DNA of 64,000 nt, taken from the NCBI GenBank assembly GCA_027625915.1, contig JANTQA010000030.1:992001-1056000 (forward strand), read 5' to 3'. The notes beneath the pieces are model-generated. The model worked only from the letters and a program-made list of their open reading frames with translations, was not told the DNA's origin and did not search any database. This stretch comes from Anaeramoeba flamelloides. Taxonomy: Eukaryota; Metamonada; Anaeramoebidae. This document shows positions 21,584 to 33,500 of this stretch, piece after piece; the stretch's first letter is position 1, and each line of letters begins with the position of its first letter. The position numbers were made by a program, and so were the translations under genes.

Positions 21584-23076
21584 TTAATGTAAAGCTACAT
21601 ATTCTAAAGAATTCAACAAAATTTTTTCTCCATCTGTTTCTTGTAACCAAGATTTCCCGCAATCCATTGTCATTCTTGTTGATATTGGATGAAAATTTAA
21701 GCACACAACTGTGCCATAATTCCCACCTTCTTTTTTTTTCTCGTGATTAAAGGAAAGCCATTATTCCACGAGGCGATCAATTTACCGCCATTGATGTCGT
21801 GGGTGCCTATAATATGAGTATAGTATTTGGCTTTTAAGGTTGAAACACCATTCATTATTGGATGGTCTGGCAAATGGATTTTGCCCAATTCTCCTTCTTC
21901 CTTGGATTCCCTTTCCCACGGGACAAGTGGGATAAACCCCTCGTCAAGCAGCCTGCACTTAATTTGACAGTTTTCATTATTTATAAGGCTATTTATTGCG
22001 ATCACAACCAAGCCTTTGCCAGTTTCAACGAATTTAGCTAAATTTTCGCCAAGTATTTCATTATTGACTATCGACACCCCACGGCGCGACCTCAGAATGA
22101 TTGCATCATATTTTGTCATTGTCTCAAACGTGGGTGTGATATTGTCGATATTGGTGATATCGAGGTTGTTTATTGCCCCGCTGGTAAACGATTCCTTCAG
22201 GTGTTCCAATCGTGGCATGCCACCCCGAGCAGCGCCACACATCAGCACCTTCAGATCTGATAATTGTGCCCCGCCTCGTGGATAGGGCCTGAATGTTATC
22301 CGATGTTTATTCGCGAGTGTCGTTATCGCGTTAAATAAGAGTTCTGGTGGGAACAGCCCAGTTTTTTCGAGCACCGCAATGTCTCCAAACGTCATCAGGT
22401 CAAGCCTAATGGACGGCAAAATGTCCTTCAATAGGGTTTTGATTGTGACCGTTTCGTCGTTGCTATAACAGCTCTCCTTCTGCTTGGTCGCCCAATGGTG
22501 CAGCGCCTGGAAGATGTCAATTTCTCTTGCGAACAGCCTTTCAATTTTTAAGACCCCTTGAATGGTTTCCAATTGCACACCCTCCAGGCAATTCACTTTC
22601 GTGAAAATTGTTTTTGTGTTTTCAACCAAAAACTTCTTGGTCACTTTGTTCCATTCCTCAACCCCATTCTTGATCCCGAACTCATAAAAGTTCAACACAT
22701 TGGATCCATTCAATTTCTTTTCAAACATATCCGCACATTGCCTTTTTAATTGCGGTATCCCATACTCGTCTGCAACCTTCCAGAGCTCAAACACCTGGCT
22801 ATTCTGAACAGAGATCCTTCTTGTGTAGGCGTATTCTAAAAAGGAGCCAAACGGCGACGGATCCAATTCTGGCAATTGGATCGTCATTTGCCCTTTCGCT
22901 TGCTTTTCTTTCCACCCTTCACAATAGAGCTTATTAAACCAAAACTCGGAGACTAGCCCAAGTAGTAGTTTGTGCCCATAATAAACTTGCTCGTTTTTTC
23001 CCACAACAAATTTTACTTCTGCCAAATCTTTATTGTTCACAAATTATTTTAAGATTTCTTCCATTTGCTCTGTCAT
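21584..23076 (-). pseudogene. BTB-BACK protein with C-terminal ThuA-like domain; two apparent lesions
   Basis: BTB-BACK proteins are typically adaptors of Cullin-3 ubiquitin ligases; the C-terminal partner domain here is not typical. The long frame (23040-21697) encodes a BTB domain (about residues 1-105, with DLAEVKFVVGKNEQVYYGHK and FLEYAYTRRISV), a BACK region (about 110-230) and a ThuA/GATase-like alpha-beta domain (about 260 onward, with YDAIILRSRRG, LAKFVETGKGLVVIAI and LPDHPIMNGVSTL). Two problems appear. The only good start is an ATG at 23076 (MTEQMEEILK), followed by an in-frame TAA at 23044-23046 before the BTB domain continues. Near the 3' end, an A9 run (21731-21739) shifts the frame: the expected end of the ThuA-like domain (VVCLNFHPIS, TDGEKILLNSLEYVAL) is in another frame and stops at 21584. 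Everything else is intact, so it is a very young pseudogene, a gene with two sequence errors, or one read by recoding. It has no introns and is visibly less A+T-rich than neighbours. Confidence 0.72.
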
Positions 23077-23654
23077 TATTTTTGATTTTATTTGTTATTA
23101 TTTTTATTTTTTTTCTTGTTTTTTCGTTTTCGGGTTTGGGTTGAATTGAATAAAAATTTTCTATTGAGTTTCTTTTTGTTGAAATAAAAGTTTGGCTTTT
23201 TTTTTGAGATCAAAGTCAAACAAAAATGATTTATAATAAAGTTTTCTATCAATTTGAATTATTAAGGGTGTAATAATTGTTTTCTAAAATGACATTTAAA
23301 GGTGTTTTCTTTTCTTAGTATTGATTGGGTGTCTTATTACCTTTGTCTAATGTTTGTAGATCTTCAAAAGAAAGTCTTTTGTGATGAAAAAATAAAAAAA
23401 AATGTAAATAATTTTTATAACTTGATCAAAGTGCTTGGTTCGAATTCTGGGGATGGTTTTTTCAAATACTTTTTTATTAGAATTCCATTAAATTCTGGAA
23501 GGGAATGAAAAATTCATTTAAATTCAGCTTTTCCAAGAATACCATTAGATATTTTAGTTATTAAAATTTCAGGCTGATTAAGATCCTTAAGGATCATAAT
23601 TACTGATAAATCCTGATTAAAAACTTTGTATTAGTAGAAGATGCCCAATATTTT
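23077..23654. promoter_or_regulatory. Upstream region of the BTB gene
   Basis: No gene recognised; it would hold the 5' region of the minus-strand BTB gene. No motif is identifiable. Confidence 0.35.
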
Positions 23655-24160
23655 TTTCAAATATCAATTATTTTTTATAATCGGCCTTCTATGACTAAAT
23701 AATATTAAATAGAAACATAAACATCAAAGAATAGTTGATATCTGTCTGAAATTAAATCAAAAATAAATTAATATATTTTCTTCAAAATATAAGAACTCAA
23801 ATTCTAAAATTTTATTATCCCAATTGAGAAAAACAACAATGCTCATTTGATCTTCAATTGATAGATCTAATAAAATTCTAATAGAAACAAATACCATTTC
23901 TCTTCCAATCATTTTTACGTTTTAACTACCATTAAAATAACAGGTTTTTGCCAAGGAACCATCTAGATCTTGCAATAAAAAAAAAAAATTTACAAATGAA
24001 TTCGGTGTCAAAAAAAAAATTGAGAAAAAAAGTATAATTAAGAAATAAAGTGAAAAAATAATTTTAATTTTGAAATTTTCAATATTAATTTTTTACTTAT
24101 TATATCCCCATTTAACTCTTTAAACACATATAATTCACACTTATAAAACTATGATACTTT
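23655..24160. repeat. Dispersed repeat K, copy 2 (uninterrupted)
   Basis: This aligns in order with 14350-14998 and lacks the 182-base insertion seen there. Shared blocks include ATTATTTTTTATAAT, GAATAGTTGATATCTGTCTG, CTCATTTGATCTTCAATTGA and AACTCTTTAAACACATATA. It is non-coding and well diverged. Confidence 0.6.
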
Positions 24161-26885
24161 AACCAGAAAAGTGTTTGCATATCAAATATCCTCCTTTTAT
24201 ATTGGTTTAGTCGAATAATATCTTTTATCCAAAGATTTGAATAAATTTATGGTTTTTTTAAAAGTTCTGTTTTTTTTTTTTTTTTTTTTGTTATATTTCA
24301 AATACCAAAACATCAACTCTTAAAAATAATCATTAGAAAATATTTATGAATTAATTTTTTATTTAAGTTAATTATTTGTATATTTTTAAGATTAACTTTA
24401 TAAAATAAAATTTTTTAGAATCATAATTCTTAACTGGCCGAATATAATAACAAAAATGTCCATCTTGGGTAAAAAAATAAGAATAATAACATCTGGAATA
24501 TTTTCTTTTAATTGATAAAAATAATTTTAGTTGTTTCAAGAGAAAATATCACCTCTTTTTGCAATGAATTTTCGATTTTTAAAATTATTTTTGGATTCTA
24601 AAATTTAATTTTTGTAATTGATGTTTTAGCTTATGATGGGAAAGAGTTTACATCACGTAGAAAAAAATTATTGATTATGAATATATTTTATAAAAAATTA
24701 CTTTCTTCCCTTAAAAAAGTTTAATAATATTTATATTTTTACCAAAAAAGATTCAATATTGCCTTTTTTTTCAAAAATTCCTTATTAATGTTAATGGTTT
24801 GATTAATCAATGAATTTATTAATATTTTTTCCAATGGTTAATTCAGAAAATATTGATTGTTTTACTTGAATTACACATATTTTACATGTGCTTATTACTA
24901 ATTCTTGAATGAGAAATGAAAAAAACCTATTTTATATTTAAAAACATTAAGAAGAATGAAAAACCAAAGTTTCTTTAATTAAAAATTTAAGAGATGAACT
25001 AATTTTCGGAAATTATGACTCTTTTTACAAAATAAATTTAAAAAAAAAAGAATAGTATATAAAAACAATTATTAGATTTTATAAATAACTTTTAAAATAT
25101 TATAATCAATTTCACTTTTAATACAAAAACTTTTAATTATATTGTGTTTTTCTATAATTATCATTCATTTTTTGGAATATTAAATAGTAATTTTCCCATT
25201 TCTTATTTGAAAATTAGTAACTTGTCCATTTCAAAAATGATTAAACGAACTAAAAACAACAATATTATTTTTCAATTCATTGATAAATAATAAATATTGA
25301 TAAATAAATTGATTTTTAAAATCAGTAATAATTAAAAATAATTTTTTGGAAAAGAATAAAAGTGTTTTTAAATCTTTCTAATCGTGTATTAATTTTTTAT
25401 TAAAATATTTTATAAAAGAATTTACATCCATTTTTTTTTTTTTAATAATTATTATTTTGATTGTTGAAGTTAAATTTTCAGCATTTGATGAGACAAAATT
25501 TGAATCCAAAACCACCTTTACAATTCCAATCTTCTTAAACTTGGGTTTATTATATATTTTGTAAATTGAATTATTTTCCATTTTTTGATTTTCATTTTTA
25601 AATATTTTTCATTTATCTTATCTAAAAGAATATGATGTCTATTAAATCCATAAACTATTCATCAAAAACGAGTTAAAAATTTTTTACTAAAAAAAAACAC
25701 TCTTATAATATTCTAAAGGACTTTTCACAAAACAGATTTTTTAGATTTTTTTTTTTGTATAGAATTCTCTTTTTTAAATTATATCAAAATAATCTTTAAA
25801 ATGATCAATTGTTTGAGACGAGTTGAAAATTCAAGTTTAAATCAATACAAATAAAAAATTAAAATTATTTTTTCAGGATCGGTCAATTTTAAAAAAATTT
25901 TTGAAAGATCACAAATTTTTAGTTTAAAATACTATTTGTAAAACAATCTGAAAGATCAAAAACAATTAATTTTTATGGTGAAAAAATTACAAAAAAAAAA
26001 CAAACAATATACTACTATTTGAGTTCTGAATTTGTCATATAGCTTTATAAAATCAATTTTATATTCCAATATTTTTTTTGATTTTTTATTTTGGGATTTT
26101 TGCTGAAAATGTAGTAATATCTAATAATTGGACTTCAAATTTTTGTTTTTTTAGATAACGAAAAATAAATCTATAAAAGATGAAAAATTCATATCAAAAA
26201 TTATAAATGTCTTTTTTTTTTTTATGAATTTTTTTTTGTAAAATCATTTTTCTTATATACCTTTTTTCATTCTAAAAACGTTAGAAAAAACACTAAAAGT
26301 TTGAAAAAGAGTAATTTTTTTTTTGAATTTGTATTAGAAATTCAAAATATATTTGAAATAAAATTCAGAACATGGTAGTATTAAAAATATGTAGATTAAA
26401 AAATTTGTATGTGGGACTAGAAATTGTCTAATCCATCTAACTATTGTGGAAAAAAATTGTCAAATTAAAAATGATTGTACAAAAAAAAAATTCATAAAAA
26501 AAAAAAGAAAAAACAGAAATAATTTATTTTATCTTATTAAACTCAAGATTTAAAATAATTAATATATTAAGTTAACAATAAAAAAAAACATTTAATAGTA
26601 ATTAAATTGACGAATCTAGAATAATATTTCATTTTATATTCCGGATATACACATTTAATACTAAAAAAAAAAACAAGAAAAAAAAATATTTTTACATTTT
26701 AAAGATCTATTAATAAATTAAAAAACACATTGAGGGTTTTAAAAAAAATTCTTATAAAAACGGTATTATTATTTTTTTTTTTACAAACCCATTTTTTTTT
26801 TTTTTTTTTTTTTTTGATTATTTAATAACAATTATGTATATCTAACAAATCACTAATGATCTTGTCAATATTTTGAAATAATTAA
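24161..26885. other. Gene-free spacer
   Basis: About 2.7 kb with no supported gene. A short minus-strand frame at 25378-25581 has mixed composition but no family resemblance. A T24 run is at 26792-26815. Confidence 0.4.
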
Positions 26886-29800
26886 TTAACATTTTGAAGA
26901 TTTTGCTTCAATTATTCCTTGGACTCGAGTATTGATTGATTTGATGATAAAATTGGATTGTATATCGATTGTGAGGTAATTTTTTCTAGACAATTTAAAA
27001 AGAATTAAAGATCTGTTCCTGCGTGTGCATAAGCATTGGAATGTTTTAGACTTTTTTTGGATATTTATTGTTTTTTGGATATTTTTTGTCGAATGTGTTA
27101 ATTCGAATTTAATACAAGGCGATTGGAAAGAAATTTTAATTGGCGCAAATTCTGAAAATTTTTTCATATTGGAGGAATGCACGGTACCATAGAATTTATC
27201 GCCTTTTATTGCCCTTTTTCGAGGAATGACCGAAGCCAATTTATCAAGATTTTTGTAGGATGATACCAAAAAGGAAATTGGCTTTTTCCCCTTTTGGAAA
27301 TGCAATGTAACAAATAAATGTTCATCGTTATCACAGATCATTTTCACATGGTTTAGATTAAACTTTTTGATGGTTTGGTTATTCTCAATTTTTATTGCAC
27401 CCTTCCCGTGGTTAATATTTAAAATTCCCTTTATTGGGTTTTCAATTGATCTATGTAAATTGTTAGCAATATTATTATTATTGTTGTTCTTTTTGCTTTG
27501 GTTTTTTTTTTTATTTTTAAAAATCAAAATTTTCATTTCGAATTTTTTCGTTGATAGATTCTTTTTGTGGACTTTAAAACTGTCTGGTGATATTATATCT
27601 TCATTATCTTTTTCGATGATATCGAAAAAACTATTGATCATTGTTTTGGTTTCAAATAATAAAAAAAATGATTGTTGGTTAATTTCGATTTTTGCCAATT
27701 TGTTTTGGGTCTTGTGTCTAAAATGCTTTATTTTTGAAATGTGTGAATAGATTTCATATTTCATAAACTTAAACTTGACATGGTTTTTATAAAAAATAAT
27801 CTCTCCTTTGTCAAGGATCTCAAAATCTGTGTTTACCACTTTAACAGATATTAAGCCATGCTTAATTTTTTCTTCCCTTTGTGCCACTTCGCTCAGTTCT
27901 TCGTCCTGTTCCTCCATTTTGCTCCCCTGTGTTTTATTAGTCGAGCTGTGTTCGTTATAATGTTCCTCGATAACCTCTTTGATTCGGTTTTTGTTTTCGG
28001 TGTTTCCAATGGCACCATGATTTTTATTATTTTGCATCACATTATTTGAATGTCTATTGCTTAGTTCTATCTTATTCGTAATTTTCAAATCTTTTGAATT
28101 TTTTTGTTTTTTCATTTTTTTGAAATACTTTTTGGAATGTCGTGTAAAATGATTTGAAAATCTTTTCATTTTTTCTTCGTTGGTAAATAATAATTTAAAT
28201 TCTTGTGAATAATGCAAAAACCTTAAAGTCCCTGCTCTTTTGGATCTCAGGTGTGGTTTAAAAATTACATTGATTAATTTGTCTTTAATTCTTTTCCCTT
28301 GAAGATATTCAAACTCAATTTCATCTTCGGCGATTCTAATTCTGGTTTTTTTCTTTTCTTTTCGGTTTTTTGGTGTTAAAACAACTATTTGATAATATTC
28401 CCCATCCGGCTTGTCGGTAAAATATGAAAAAAATTTCCTTTTTGCCCGTTCGTTATCCTTGTTTTCTTCTCTTTTTTTAATGTGGTTCTTATTAATGTCG
28501 TTGCTCGTGTGCTTGCTGCTGTTGCTGTGGGTTTTTAAAGAGTCGCTACTGTTGCCCTTCGCCTTGTTATAATTGATTTTGTACAATAAGTTAAATTTAT
28601 TATAATCTTTAGATTCTTGAAACACAAATTTGTATGCTTTATCATTAATGACTAATAATGGCGAATAATTTTTTTTTGGGTAGTATTGGATCTGATTTAA
28701 ATCAGATTTTAAAACTTCATTTTTTGGATCTATTAATTTTATTTTATTATCGCCCAATATAATTTTTGCATCGCCAATGAAGTCTCCTTTTTTAGTAATC
28801 AAATGAATCAGGAAGATTTCATTTTTTTTTTTGCTATTCTTGGATTTTCGTTTTTTAATTAATTCAAAATCTGTAATAAATTCTTCAATTTGTTCATTGT
28901 TTGGAAATTTGATCCAAATTTTTTTTGTTAAAAATAATAATTGTAAAATATTTTTTTCGCTTGTTAGATTTTTTTGATATGTTATTTGATGAATTTTTTC
29001 AATTAATGTCTCTCCTCCATAAATCGATAAATGGAGTGATTTTTTAATAATCTGAATTGTCATTGGTATTTGAAACAAATGATATGTGTCCAATCCCAAT
29101 ATTGAGTATTTTTTAATTTGTTCATTTTTATTTGTATTTGTGTTTGCTCCCAGAATTTGCTTTTTTGCAGAATTTAATCGTGCTTTTTGCTTATTGCTGT
29201 TCAACTTGCCATTGCTGTTTTTATTCTTCTTGTCTTGTGAGTAGACTAATAATTTGTTTTGGGTTCGGTATTCATCACAGAGCTTTTTAATTGTAATTGA
29301 TGGTATCAATTGTTCAATTGTCAATGGCTTTTTCGTTAAGGGGCAAATATCGTTATTGTGATCAAGAAATTTTTTTATAGCATTGTACTCAAAGGTGTTT
29401 CCGTATGGCGAAATGACGGGTTCAAAAAATATCTTTCGAGTTAAAGGACAGCATAATTCGGTAGGGGCTTGCAAATGTTTGCTTTCTTTTTTGATCGTGT
29501 TTGGTGGCGAAATATTTGCCAACTTTTTGATATCGTGCTTGAGTGCGGTAATTTCTTCATTCAATATGTTCATGTTTTTCTCCAGTTTCTCAGGGTTTTC
29601 ATCCAGCTTGCGATCAAAGTCAGAAAAAACAAAATGATTGTTTTCATCTTCGTTGCCTTCAGAAAATTCGTCTTCGTCGTAGATTGTACGATCTTCAGAG
29701 AGGTCACTATTAAATAAATTTTTTGGGTGTAATTTGCCATTGTTTTTGAATTCTTTTGTTTGCTTTTTTCTCTGTTTTGATTTTACTTTTAGGTCTTGCT

Positions 29801-30518
29801 CCAAATCTTTGAGGAAAACAGTGTTTGTTTCTTCATTAGGTTGCTCTCGGTTGACTTTCTCATCTTTGATATTTTTTTTTTTTTTTTGTTCTTGTTCTTG
29901 TTCCTGTTCTTTTTTGTCTTCTTCTTCTTTTGGTGCCCTGTTTTGGTTTAGTTTGATCCTTTTTTCGATGAGGTTGACTTTTTTGAGATGGTTATTGAAA
30001 ATATTTTCTTGTTTGATCTTTTTACTGTTTTTAAATGGAATTTTTTGTTTCTCAAAATTTACGTTTTCCTTTCTTGAGTCATAGGAATAACTGAAGCTTG
30101 GACCTTCGGTATTGGCCTCAGAGCCTTCGTCTTTTATCATTATTTGTTTGGTTTTGGAATTTTGATCGAAATTGGGATTGTGATCATCAAGTTTGTGTTT
30201 TGAATTTGACAAAATTTGTACTTTCTCAGAATTTAGGCTATTTGATCGTTTTTTTTTTTTTGTTTCTTTAGTTGCCTCCAAATCATTTTCCAAAACACCA
30301 TTCACAACCTCTCCACATTCTAAAATGTCTTTCACAAAATCTTGTTCAAATAACCAGACATCTTGGCTAGTCTTCACTCCAACGATCTTCTGATTTAAAA
30401 AGACATTTCGAAAATTGAGTTCCTTAATTAGCCCACAAACCCTCATCGTTGAGATGTTGTGAATTGGTACATGAATTTTGGATTCTCCAATATTCGCAAT
30501 TAAATGAAATTTTAACAT
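26886..30518 (-). CDS. Large U-box protein with about six PH-like modules
   Basis: U-box domains are RING-like E3 ubiquitin-ligase folds that recruit E2 enzymes without zinc. This intact, intronless frame encodes 1210 residues. The N-terminal ~85 residues (MLKFHLIANIGESKIHV, then VWLFEQDFVKDILECGEVV) look like a small folded domain. Residues ~90-340 are charged and low-complexity with a (QE)n-K tract. The U-box is at ~350-420: LCCPLTRKIFFEPVISPYG, then CPLTKKPLTIEQLIPSITIK. After it come roughly six modules of ~90 residues, starting near 471, 568, 704, 886, 993 and 1108. They share a pattern of hydrophobic strand, charged turn, GEI/DAKI/GTL strand, an I-K-F-type strand and a final F-x-x-x-I helix (for example LITKKGDFIGDAKIILGDNK; GLISVKVVNTDFEILDKGEI). 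I read these as divergent PH- or GRAM-like folds, which bind lipids or proteins; this is inference from pattern only. Linkers are Lys/Asn-rich. The start ATG at 30518 is the first in frame. U-box function is likely; substrate is unknown. Confidence 0.85.
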   Translation of the reverse strand: MLKFHLIANIGESKIHVPIHNISTMRVCGLIKELNFRNVFLNQKIVGVKTSQDVWLFEQDFVKDILECGEVVNGVLENDLEATKETKKKKRSNSLNSEKVQILSNSKHKLDDHNPNFDQNSKTKQIMIKDEGSEANTEGPSFSYSYDSRKENVNFEKQKIPFKNSKKIKQENIFNNHLKKVNLIEKRIKLNQNRAPKEEEDKKEQEQEQEQKKKKNIKDEKVNREQPNEETNTVFLKDLEQDLKVKSKQRKKQTKEFKNNGKLHPKNLFNSDLSEDRTIYDEDEFSEGNEDENNHFVFSDFDRKLDENPEKLEKNMNILNEEITALKHDIKKLANISPPNTIKKESKHLQAPTELCCPLTRKIFFEPVISPYGNTFEYNAIKKFLDHNNDICPLTKKPLTIEQLIPSITIKKLCDEYRTQNKLLVYSQDKKNKNSNGKLNSNKQKARLNSAKKQILGANTNTNKNEQIKKYSILGLDTYHLFQIPMTIQIIKKSLHLSIYGGETLIEKIHQITYQKNLTSEKNILQLLFLTKKIWIKFPNNEQIEEFITDFELIKKRKSKNSKKKNEIFLIHLITKKGDFIGDAKIILGDNKIKLIDPKNEVLKSDLNQIQYYPKKNYSPLLVINDKAYKFVFQESKDYNKFNLLYKINYNKAKGNSSDSLKTHSNSSKHTSNDINKNHIKKREENKDNERAKRKFFSYFTDKPDGEYYQIVVLTPKNRKEKKKTRIRIAEDEIEFEYLQGKRIKDKLINVIFKPHLRSKRAGTLRFLHYSQEFKLLFTNEEKMKRFSNHFTRHSKKYFKKMKKQKNSKDLKITNKIELSNRHSNNVMQNNKNHGAIGNTENKNRIKEVIEEHYNEHSSTNKTQGSKMEEQDEELSEVAQREEKIKHGLISVKVVNTDFEILDKGEIIFYKNHVKFKFMKYEIYSHISKIKHFRHKTQNKLAKIEINQQSFFLLFETKTMINSFFDIIEKDNEDIISPDSFKVHKKNLSTKKFEMKILIFKNKKKNQSKKNNNNNNIANNLHRSIENPIKGILNINHGKGAIKIENNQTIKKFNLNHVKMICDNDEHLFVTLHFQKGKKPISFLVSSYKNLDKLASVIPRKRAIKGDKFYGTVHSSNMKKFSEFAPIKISFQSPCIKFELTHSTKNIQKTINIQKKSKTFQCLCTRRNRSLILFKLSRKNYLTIDIQSNFIIKSINTRVQGIIEAKSSKC

Positions 30519-33500
30519 TTGTAAAAAATATGTTTATAAAAAATTAAAAGTTTACTTATTTTTTAAAAACAAAAATTTTGAAGAAATATCGTGATCTCTA
30601 TAGAAATTCAGGTAGACCTGAAAACGATTCAAATTGAATATAAAACCGTTTTTTTATGGTCAATAATTTATTAATTGATGAGATTGAAAAAAATAAGGGA
30701 TTCTCGGAATCATACCAATAAAGAAAAGTCCATAAGTGTGTTTGTTTTCAAGCCAGTTTTGCTATTTCCAACTCCTTTTCAGATTCCTTTTAAACTGATA
30801 ATATGAGAAAAGTATCTTGTTTTGACACTCTATTTGCAATTTGGTCATTGTATAAATGGTGATTTGTACTTACTTCCCCAAGCCCATCAATAACGTTTAA
30901 ATTTTGCAATGTACAGATTAAAGAAAGCTAAGTTGGCATTTTTTAAAAGTTCTGATGAAAAATTTGTGGTCAAATAATGATCTGAAATTAGGGAGGACTG
31001 TTTTTCATTCGTTGGCCAATTGCCTGTGGAACTCTCTTTTTGTCTCAATTTTTAAAACAGTTTTGATTTTTTACACCTAAAAATATTGTAACACTTTGAA
31101 CAATAATTTATTTTTTGTCAAAAAGATTATATTTCCTAAAGTTAGCAATCCTTTGAATAATGTTCTCTCTGTAATTTGAATATTCTTATAGTAAATCTTA
31201 GATAGAAATTGAAGCGTCCCTTTTATTTCCTAGTTGTTTTGTGATCAAAATATTAGACTTTTTCGCAATTTCAAAGAGAAAAATTTTCTTACTTATGATT
31301 ACAAATTGATTTTCTTTCCAACCATTGAAGCAAAACCACAGTTACCTTACATTCCATTTTATTGGACAACCTTTTTGGAATTCAAGATCTAAACAGATAA
31401 ATTTGGAAAAACTTACTTATTTGTTGTTGTAAAAAATAATACAATTTCGAAACAAAAAAAGTTCACATTTAGTGGTTTATATTTAACACTTACTTTGTTT
31501 GATAATAGACTATTTTTTGCTTTAAAACATTCAGGAATAAAAAAAATGGATTTTCAATTCTGGAAAATTTTCTATTTCTCAAAAAAGAAAAAAAGAAAGA
31601 ACGAAAATAAGTAAAAGACTCTCATCATAAAAATAAGTTTTTTTAATCAAAATTTTTTTGCTATAAACTTATTTCTTTGAGAAAATTTGGTTTCATTTCA
31701 TCACGTCTTTGAAAAGATGGGAGAATGGCTAACCACCTGATTGTTGGTCTTGAATTTTTTGTCTTGTAGATCATTTAGATCTTGGAAATAAATAGGAAAT
31801 TACAAAATTTTTTTTTAAATTTATAAAATAAATCAGAAAATAAAAAAAAGTTTTGTGTTGTTAGAGAAAGTTGATATAATGATAATTATTTGATCCAAAT
31901 GTCAAAGAGATATTTTGAAAAATTGAAAAATTCGAATTTTGTGTAATTAATCTTTATTTTAAAAAATTTTCCTTCGAAAATGTCAAAAAGAAATCTGATC
32001 TTTAGTCGCAACAAAAACAACAAAAGGTTATCAAATAAGTAATTTCTTTCCAAACAAAATGACCATAATTTGCAATTATTTCAACAAGTTGAATTTTGGA
32101 TAAACGAAAAATTCTTTAACAAATTTTTTCCTTAAAAATTCTTAATACTGTCATTTTCCAATAAAGATTGAAAAATTTTTTATTTCAAATTTTCAAGTAT
32201 TTTTCCAACTATTACCAAAACCGTAGATAAAAAACAAGATATAAACAAGATCATTTGATCATGACAATTTTGAGTTTTATTGATTTGGATCTCTTTATTT
32301 TTGAAACTTTGAGATAAAATTTATTGTTTTTTTCCTGAGAAAAGAAAAGAAAGAAAAAAGTGTCTTAGTGGTATTTGTAATTTCTAATTAATTTTTTACA
32401 AGATCTTGGGCTTTTGAAACAAATAATCATGACTATTATATTTTTGAGAAATTGCAAGATTGATTTTCATATATTAATTGGAAAAAGATAGTAGTAAGAA
32501 AGAGTAAAAAGGAGTTTGACAAAGCCATGAGAAAAAATCAATAATCCAACAATTAATTGATAAAGAAACATTTTAAGATTCATTATGGAGATGCTTTATC
32601 ATAATTTCCTGCTATTTCGAAACGATTTTATTGAAAGGTGTCGTATTTTCTTTTTAGATGATTTATTAGATTGAAATTGGATAACTTTTTTCATTTTTGC
32701 AAAAAGGTGGTTTTGAAAAGGGATAAAATAGAAAATAAAAACTAAAATATATGTCAACTTTTACATTTTTTCAGTTTTCTGTGTTAACCGGAAATTAATT
32801 GTAAAAAACGACAATTTAATTGTTGGCAGCAATTGAAAAAAATAAATAATAAAAAAAAAAAAAAAACAGATAAAGAACTCAGATACCAAAAAAATTATAT
32901 TGTTTCAAAAAGAATCCTGTTTAATTTAAATTTTGATTTCCAAAAATAATACCTCTTCTATTTCAGTCTTTTTTTTTCCATTTATTTTTTTTTATTTCTA
33001 AAATACAAATCAAATTCCCTTGGTGAAACCTAAAAAGAAAATAACCAGTGTATATATTAGTTAAAATTTCCAAAAATAAAAACAAAAATTATATTTTTGA
33101 TTTGAAAAAGATTGAATATTAAAGATTTTCTGTTTTTTTTTATACTAGAATAAAAACTACATAAAAATTTAAATATTGAACTTTCCTAGTATTAAATATA
33201 TCAAGTCAGAATAGAAAAGATTATTACAAAAAAAAAAAGAAACCGATCCCTTTTTTTTTGAGATAATTTTTCTAAATACTGCCTAGAGGTTCTTTATATT
33301 ATCAATTTTTTTTTTTTTCTAGATGTTAAGTTTTAAGTAATAGAAATTCAGGAATTTCTGTTCAGGAAGATAATTTTTTTGTTTTTTTTTTTATCATTTT
33401 TCCAAATAAAAATCTCTGACAATATTGAAAAACTAAAACGAATGATGAATATTTATACAAATTTGGAAAACAACGGACAACGTATTAAATCGGATGGAAT

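Noticed and set aside
23420-23470. GGTTCGAATTC as a tRNA T-loop
   Set aside because: No cloverleaf, acceptor pairing or anticodon arm can be built upstream of it.
27367-30393. Plus-strand frames across the U-box gene
   Set aside because: They are antisense to the intact 1210-codon gene, are short, and have Phe/Ser/Leu-rich shadow composition.
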